Notes under the pieces: generated by a model
Seen by the model: the letters and a program-made list of their open reading frames with translations, nothing else
Told to the model about the DNA's origin: nothing
The model's database searches: none
Part shown: in pieces, positions 59,591-64,000 of the stretch
How the letters are laid out: each line of letters begins with the position of its first letter
How positions within the stretch are numbered: position 1 is the first letter of the stretch
Assembly: GCA_045578725.1 (NCBI GenBank)
Contig: JAZNKS010000123.1
Location: 1-64,000 of the forward strand
Source of the DNA: Flemingiibacterium sp045578725
Lineage (GTDB): Bacteria; Bacillota; Clostridia; Oscillospirales; CAG-272
Direction of reading: 5' to 3'
Length of the DNA: 64,000 bases
Position numbers and translations under genes: made by a program

Positions 59591-60832
59591 TCAGTCAACC
59601 TTGGCCAGATATTCCTTCTGCTCGTCGCTCAGGATATCGACCTCGGCCCCGAGCGAGCGGAGCTTCAGCGATGCTACCTCGGCATCGATCTCGCGCGGAA
59701 CCTGATAAACCTTCTTCTCAAGCTTGCCGGCATTCTTGACAAGATATTCAAGGCTCTTGGCCTGGATGGCAAAGCTCATATCCATGATCTCGGCGGGATG
59801 ACCGTTGCCGGCGGCCAGATTGACCAGACGGCCCTCGGCCAGCAGATTGAGGATGCGGCCGTCGGGCATCCTGTAGCCCATGATGTTCGGCTTTCTTTCC
59901 CAGACCTCGGAGGCCTTGGCGGCCAGTGCGACCTTGTCGATTTCCACATCGAAGTGACCGCTGTTGGCAAGCAGAACGCCATCCTTCATCTTGTCGAAAT
60001 GCTCGGCGCGGATAACATCCTTGCAGCCGGTGACGGTGATGAACAGATCGCCGAGTGCGCAGGCCTCGTCCATCGGCATGACGCGGAAGCCGTCCATGAC
60101 AGCCTCAATGCCCTTGACGGGATCGATCTCGGTGACGATGACATTGGCACCCATACCCTTGGCGCGCATGGCAACGCCCTTGCCGCACCAGCCATAGCCG
60201 GATACCACAACAGTTTTGCCCGCGATAATCAGATTGGTGCTGTTCATGATGCCGTCCAGCGTGGACTGGCCGGTGCCGTAGCGGTTGTCAAACAGATGCT
60301 TGCAATCGGCATCATTGACGTCAATCATGGTATAATCCAGCAGACCGGCGGCCTGTCTTGCAAAGAGGCGATGGATACCGGTAGTGGTTTCCTCGCATCC
60401 GCCGATCAGGTTTTTGCCGTAATCGCGGCATTCACCGTGGAGAAGATGGGTAAGATCGCCGCCGTCATCGATCATGACATCGGGGCAGAGGGAGAGGGTC
60501 TTTTTCAGATGCTCCTCATATTCGGCATCGGTAACGCCGCGCCAGGCGTTGACTTCAAAACCGAGATCCACCAGAGCGGCCGCGACATCGTCCTGGGTGG
60601 AAAGCGGATTGCAGCCGGTGACATAAACCTCGGCGCCTCCGGCTGCCAGCGTGATGGCAAGATAAGCGGTCTTGGCTTCCAGATGGATGGACATGGAGAT
60701 CTTCTTGCCCGCAAAAGGCTTGGTGCGGGAGAATTCCTCATGAATCTGATTGAGGACGGGCATATAGCTCTTGACCCAGTTGATTTTATCGTGACCGCTT
60801 GCGGCCAGAGAGATATCTTTGATGCTGCTCAT
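59591..60832 (-). CDS. ahcY: Adenosylhomocysteinase
   Basis: The enzyme splits S-adenosylhomocysteine to adenosine and homocysteine, clearing the by-product of SAM methylation. The 413-residue protein has the substrate region (SIHLEAKTAYLAITL, DDGGDLTHLLH), the NAD fold VVSGYGWCGKGVAMRAKGMG and the C-terminal SFAIQAKSLEYL. The ATG at 60832 is the first plausible start; its Shine-Dalgarno AAGGAG is a long 12 bases away. It is 41 bp after the metallophosphoesterase gene and is probably in its transcript. Confidence 0.93.
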   Translation of the reverse strand: MSSIKDISLAASGHDKINWVKSYMPVLNQIHEEFSRTKPFAGKKISMSIHLEAKTAYLAITLAAGGAEVYVTGCNPLSTQDDVAAALVDLGFEVNAWRGVTDAEYEEHLKKTLSLCPDVMIDDGGDLTHLLHGECRDYGKNLIGGCEETTTGIHRLFARQAAGLLDYTMIDVNDADCKHLFDNRYGTGQSTLDGIMNSTNLIIAGKTVVVSGYGWCGKGVAMRAKGMGANVIVTEIDPVKGIEAVMDGFRVMPMDEACALGDLFITVTGCKDVIRAEHFDKMKDGVLLANSGHFDVEIDKVALAAKASEVWERKPNIMGYRMPDGRILNLLAEGRLVNLAAGNGHPAEIMDMSFAIQAKSLEYLVKNAGKLEKKVYQVPREIDAEVASLKLRSLGAEVDILSDEQKEYLAKVD

Positions 60833-60873
60833 AGGTAATGGTAACTCCTTTATATCATTTGGTGGTTTGTTTT

Positions 60874-61743
60874 TCAGATAATGGCAAGCTCGCGGGCGGC
60901 CGCTTCCCAGTAATGCTCGGGAAGGACGGAATTGCCCGTATAGTTGTCTGCGGCGGCGTGACGCCAGGCAAGGGCAACACAGCGGGCAGCCAGATCGCGT
61001 TCCTCCAGCATGGAGCGGATGATGCACCTGGCCCAGACACCGGCCTTGTCAAGAAGGCCGCTCTGCCTGAATTCGTTGATCATAGCCTGCTTGTCATAGT
61101 CCACGATCATCGTGCGGTAGCGCCAGACCCCCCGGTGCGGCTCCAGCAGAAGAAACTTGGATCCGGGCCGCTTATCCTGCGGCAGACCGAGGCTGGGACA
61201 GAAGATGACCCGCTTGCGCCCGCATTCAACCACACCCTGCCGGTGCGTATGGCCGCAGAGAAGAACATTGCCGGGGAGCTGTGCGACGCAGTGCTCGATC
61301 ATCTGCGGTCGGTTCATGATCCATTCCTTTGTGCCGCTTGGTGAGCCGTGGCAGGCCGTAATGGCCGGCTCGCCGCCGAGCTCGGCGTGAAGGCAGACGG
61401 GCATAGCGGCAAAGTCATCCAGGTCACGGCCGGAAAGGTTCTCAAAGGTATAGAGAAGTGAGCCGCTGCTGGACGAATAGCGCCAGCCGTCATCCGGATT
61501 CTCCCGATGGCGGATCAGATAATCCTCCCGGTTTCCGCGGACAAAATAGCAGGGAAATTCCGCACGGCACTCATCGAGCAGCCGGAGCGTATTCTGCGGA
61601 TACGGGAAGTCGGTGACATAATCGCCGAGGAAGATCATGGCATCGATAGGCGTGCCTTCGCGGCGCAGGCCATCCAGCCTGCACAGCGCATTTTCCAGCG
61701 CCATGTAGTTCGAATGAATGTCCGCAATAACCGCAATCCGCAT
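60874..61743 (-). CDS. Calcineurin-like metallophosphoesterase
   Basis: The 289-residue protein has all five metallophosphoesterase blocks: VIADIHSN, FLGDYVTD, VRGNRED, ACHGSPSG and LLCGHTHRQG. It is a two-metal phosphodiesterase or phosphatase of the YfcE/MJ0936 type with an extra C-terminal helical part (about 205-289). The substrate is unknown. It is first in the transcript that includes ahcY. Confidence 0.9.
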   Translation of the reverse strand: MRIAVIADIHSNYMALENALCRLDGLRREGTPIDAMIFLGDYVTDFPYPQNTLRLLDECRAEFPCYFVRGNREDYLIRHRENPDDGWRYSSSSGSLLYTFENLSGRDLDDFAAMPVCLHAELGGEPAITACHGSPSGTKEWIMNRPQMIEHCVAQLPGNVLLCGHTHRQGVVECGRKRVIFCPSLGLPQDKRPGSKFLLLEPHRGVWRYRTMIVDYDKQAMINEFRQSGLLDKAGVWARCIIRSMLEERDLAARCVALAWRHAAADNYTGNSVLPEHYWEAAARELAII

Positions 61744-61797
61744 CGCTTCGTCCCGCCTTCCTCTATGTTGTTGACGGAGAAAAAGATCTCCACTTTT

Positions 61798-61826
61798 ATT
61801 ATATCATAAATAATGTTGCAAATCAA
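61798..61826 (-). promoter_or_regulatory. SigA promoter of the metallophosphoesterase-ahcY transcript
   Basis: On the minus strand, TTGATT (61821-61826), a 17-bp spacer and TATAAT (61798-61803). Confidence 0.8.
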
Positions 61827-61917
61827 CTGTTATTTTTGCAAATTGCTTCAAATTTTCATCCGAATTCCGGCCGGCTTCCAAATTTGGAGAAACTTTTGCG
61901 ATTCTTTCGGATTTTGC

Positions 61918-61946
61918 TTGACAGACGGCCGCGGCCATGCTAAAAT
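61918..61946 (+). promoter_or_regulatory. SigA promoter of the oxidoreductase gene
   Basis: TTGACA (61918-61923), a 17-bp spacer and extended TGC-TAAAAT (61941-61946). Confidence 0.84.
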
Positions 61947-61992
61947 AAAAACAGCAAAACCTGTCATTCTACACCGTAAGGGGGAACTTATC

Positions 61993-63042
61993 ATGTCCAA
62001 AATCCGAGTTGTCAAGATCGGCTGCGGCGGCCGGAACGGCGCGCATTTCCAGAAGCTCTGTACCTTTGATGATGTGGAGATCGTCGGCTTCTGCGATATC
62101 ATCGAAGAGCGGGCGCAGGCCAGAGCCGATGCCTATGGATCCGGCAAGGTCTACACCGATTATAAGCAGATGCTGGAGGAAACGAAGCCCGATGTCGCAT
62201 TTGTGGCCGTGCCTCCGCACGTTCACGGCGAAATTGAGCCGGAGCTGATCCGTCATGGCGTTCATTTCATGATGGAAAAGCCGATGGCGCTGGAATATGC
62301 CGTTGCCGAGAAGATCTGTGACGATGCCGAGAAGGCCGGTCTGATCACCGCCTGCGGCTTCCAGGACCGCTATCAGAGCCTGACCGATATCATGAAGGAA
62401 TACCTCGCCGGCCGTGAAAAGGATGTCGGCCTGGTGACAGCGGCATGGGTCGGCGGCATCCCGAAGGTGCCGTGGTGGAGAACCTGGGCGACCTCCGGCG
62501 GCCAGATCGTCGAGCAGAATATTCATCTGTTTGACCAGCTTCGCTGGCTGTTCGGCGAAGTGGAAAGCGTATACTGCGCATCCGGCAAGGGCATTGTCGA
62601 TCCCGAAGCCTGCGGTGTGCCCGGCTACGATGTGGATGACTATTCCTCGGCTACGATGAAGCTGAAGTGCGGCATTGTTGCCAACATCCTCACCGGCTGC
62701 TATCTCCTGCCCGGATCCAAGAATCCCAGCGGCATGGTGGTCTACGGCAAGGACTTCACGATGGAGTATGTTCTTCGTAACTCGCTGACCATCACCGACA
62801 AGACCGGACGGCGCACCTGGAAGCGTGCCGACGATCAGCTGTATTTCACCGATACGGACGGCAATGTTACCGCGACACCGGATATTGAGCAGACCGGTCT
62901 GCAGGACCGCGCCTTTATCGATGCGATCAAGACCGGCGATACCTCGCTCATTCGCGCGACCTACCGCGAATCGCTGAAATCGCTCAGGCTGACCATGGCC
63001 TGCAACGAGTCCGCCGTCAGCGGAAAGCCGATTCAGCTGTAA
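61993..63042 (+). CDS. Gfo/Idh/MocA-family oxidoreductase
   Basis: The 349-residue NAD(P)-dependent enzyme has the Rossmann start VVKIGCGGRNGAHF (residues about 6-19), PPHVHGEIEPE, the active-site Lys in MEKPMAL (95-100) and a C-terminal alpha/beta domain with the QNIHLFDQLRWLFGEVESV segment. Such enzymes oxidise sugars or inositols. The substrate is not shown. ATG 61993 has AAGGGGGA upstream. A terminator follows. Confidence 0.92.
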   Translation: MSKIRVVKIGCGGRNGAHFQKLCTFDDVEIVGFCDIIEERAQARADAYGSGKVYTDYKQMLEETKPDVAFVAVPPHVHGEIEPELIRHGVHFMMEKPMALEYAVAEKICDDAEKAGLITACGFQDRYQSLTDIMKEYLAGREKDVGLVTAAWVGGIPKVPWWRTWATSGGQIVEQNIHLFDQLRWLFGEVESVYCASGKGIVDPEACGVPGYDVDDYSSATMKLKCGIVANILTGCYLLPGSKNPSGMVVYGKDFTMEYVLRNSLTITDKTGRRTWKRADDQLYFTDTDGNVTATPDIEQTGLQDRAFIDAIKTGDTSLIRATYRESLKSLRLTMACNESAVSGKPIQL

Positions 63043-63057
63043 GAAAATCCGAACAGA

Positions 63058-63095
63058 ACAAAAGGTGCTGCAATCTTTGCGGCACCTTTTTGTTA
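63058..63095 (+). terminator. Terminator after the oxidoreductase gene
   Basis: Stem AAAGGTGCTGC / GCGGCACCTTTT followed by TTGTT. The hairpin is a near copy of the one at 63865-63892. Confidence 0.85.
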
Positions 63096-63101
63096 TACGC
63101 A

Positions 63102-63791
63102 TCAGAGCTCGATTTTTTCGAGAATCCGCTCGGCAATGCGGGCCATGCCGAAATCGCTTGGGTGGCGCGCGACACCGCCGTGCTCAAACTGGCCCAGCGC
63201 CATACAGCGCTCGTCCAGCTCCAGATCGCCGATCCGGCAGAAGGTGTAGCCGCGCTCGGCGGTGATTTCCCGGATGGCCTGATCGACGGCATCATACCGC
63301 CAGAAGTTGTCGGTCACGATGACACGGGCCTTGGGGTTGGAGGCAAAGAAGCGGATCATCCGGTCGAAATGCGGCTTGCAGTCGATTTCGGAGGTCTTGT
63401 CATGCGGCATATTGGAGCCGATCCGGACAATGACCCAATCGGCGGCAAAATCGCACGCATCGGTGTAATATTGGTTGAGGATGGCTTCGTCATCCCAGTA
63501 GTGCCGCTCCCATTCGGCGCATTGGGCGATGCAGTAATCCACCTCACCGCAGCGCTTGTTCAGAGCGGCCAGCACCTGATGGACGTAATCCTTATCCTCG
63601 GCGCTTGCGGCCATTCCCCAATCACCGTGCCAGCCGATCTGCGGGGCAGGGCCGTGGCGGGTGATGGAATTGCCGACAAACAGAACCCGCATGGCGCTGT
63701 TTTCATGCCGGACGATCCGGACGAACCGGCTTTCTTCCAGCTGTCCTCTGGATGAAACGGTATTGGCTTTGGCATTTTCCGAAATGATCAT
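63102..63791 (-). CDS. SGNH/GDSL-type hydrolase
   Basis: The 229-residue protein has block I VLFVGNSITRHG (catalytic Ser42), VIVRIGSNMPHD in place of the usual block III GxND, and block V HPSDFGM with the Asp and the His reordered compared with DxxH. It is thus a divergent SGNH esterase, possibly acting on acetylated glycans. The ATG at 63791 follows GGAGGG; a longer frame reaching 63920 crosses the promoter and was rejected. Confidence 0.8.
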   Translation of the reverse strand: MIISENAKANTVSSRGQLEESRFVRIVRHENSAMRVLFVGNSITRHGPAPQIGWHGDWGMAASAEDKDYVHQVLAALNKRCGEVDYCIAQCAEWERHYWDDEAILNQYYTDACDFAADWVIVRIGSNMPHDKTSEIDCKPHFDRMIRFFASNPKARVIVTDNFWRYDAVDQAIREITAERGYTFCRIGDLELDERCMALGQFEHGGVARHPSDFGMARIAERILEKIEL

Positions 63792-63825
63792 GATGATCCC
63801 TCCTGACGGAATGTATTCTGCCATT

Positions 63826-63854
63826 ATTATACACGATATTCCGGCAGAATGCAA
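63826..63854 (-). promoter_or_regulatory. Promoter of the SGNH hydrolase gene
   Basis: On the minus strand, TTGCAT (63849-63854), a 17-bp spacer and TATAAT (63826-63831). Confidence 0.7.
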
Positions 63855-63858
63855 GTAT

Positions 63859-63892
63859 AAAAAAGCAGGTGCCGCAATCTTGCAGCACCTGC
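63859..63892 (-). terminator. Terminator for a leftward gene beyond the window
   Basis: The stem GCAGGTGC(C)GCA / TGC(A)GCACCTGC (63865-63892) is followed by TTTTTT on the minus strand. The last 108 bases of the window hold no gene that I can support. Confidence 0.75.
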
Positions 63893-64000
63893 CGGAAAAA
63901 TCAGATCTATCGGATGGCACGCGGCCTTTGTTTTCGTCTTTATGAATCTATATGTCAAGTCCGGACCGCATCGCGGCGCAGACATGGTTTATAATTTATA

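Noticed and set aside
1..64000. Insertion sequences, integrases, prophage genes
   Set aside because: No transposase, integrase or phage structural gene was recognised on either strand.

Overview
The window is the replication-origin region of a Gram-positive, spore-forming bacterium, most likely a gut Clostridia (Oscillospirales-like). Supporting signs are the rpmH-dnaA-dnaN-recF-remB-gyrB-gyrA core, spoIVA with a SigE-like promoter, a class B sortase, consensus SigA promoters (TTGACA-N17-TATAAT), GC-rich coding DNA, and glycan-active enzymes (GH95, GH32 and propeller-type hydrolases). The genus cannot be fixed from the sequence alone.

Layout: (1) 1-5.1 kb carries mnmG (3' end), rsmG, noc, parA, parB and serS on the + strand, with two perfect parS sites between noc and parA. 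(2) 5.1-8.7 kb holds two unrecognised or membrane proteins (one with MORN repeats), an XRE regulator, an RNHCP zinc protein and a small secreted or anchored protein. (3) 8.7-13.5 kb is the conserved leftward cluster rpmH-rnpA-yidD-yidC-khpB-mnmE. (4) 13.6-29.1 kb runs rightward: dnaA, oriC, dnaN, recF, remB, gyrB, gyrA, a lipoprotein, recA, recX, rimO, pgsA and a glycosidase-like gene. oriC has DnaA boxes, a GC cluster, five CTA trios and an AT-rich tract. A second DnaA-box cluster lies between gyrB and gyrA. (5) 29.1-38.5 kb holds an acyl-ACP thioesterase, fba, a four-gene VTC/DUF4956/CotH/WbsX surface-type operon, gap and a DUF89 gene. (6) 38.5-40.8 kb holds spoIVA, tRNA-Glu and a tandem array of ~154-bp structured repeats that each end in a terminator. 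(7) 40.8-64 kb is accessory: regulators, GH32 and an isomerase, a TerB-N/BrxD-like ATPase/Lhr-like helicase cluster with a YbaK gene inserted, GH95 with an OGG glycosylase, a srtB-rlmA-GT2 operon, ahcY, an oxidoreductase and an SGNH hydrolase.

Main structural points. The mnmG-to-serS block is reversed relative to the usual rpmH...mnmE-mnmG-rsmG-noc-parAB order, as if inverted with one breakpoint just downstream of mnmE. That makes it head-on to the replication fork. The best candidate for a little-described system is the TerB-N + P-loop ATPase + helicase cluster. The best candidate for undescribed sequence structure is the tRNA-linked repeat array, whose hairpins show compensatory changes. 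A perfect 44-bp palindrome between ogg and a DUF6062 gene encodes the same SigA promoter on both strands.

All calls come from reading sequence and recalled family motifs. No database search was run.
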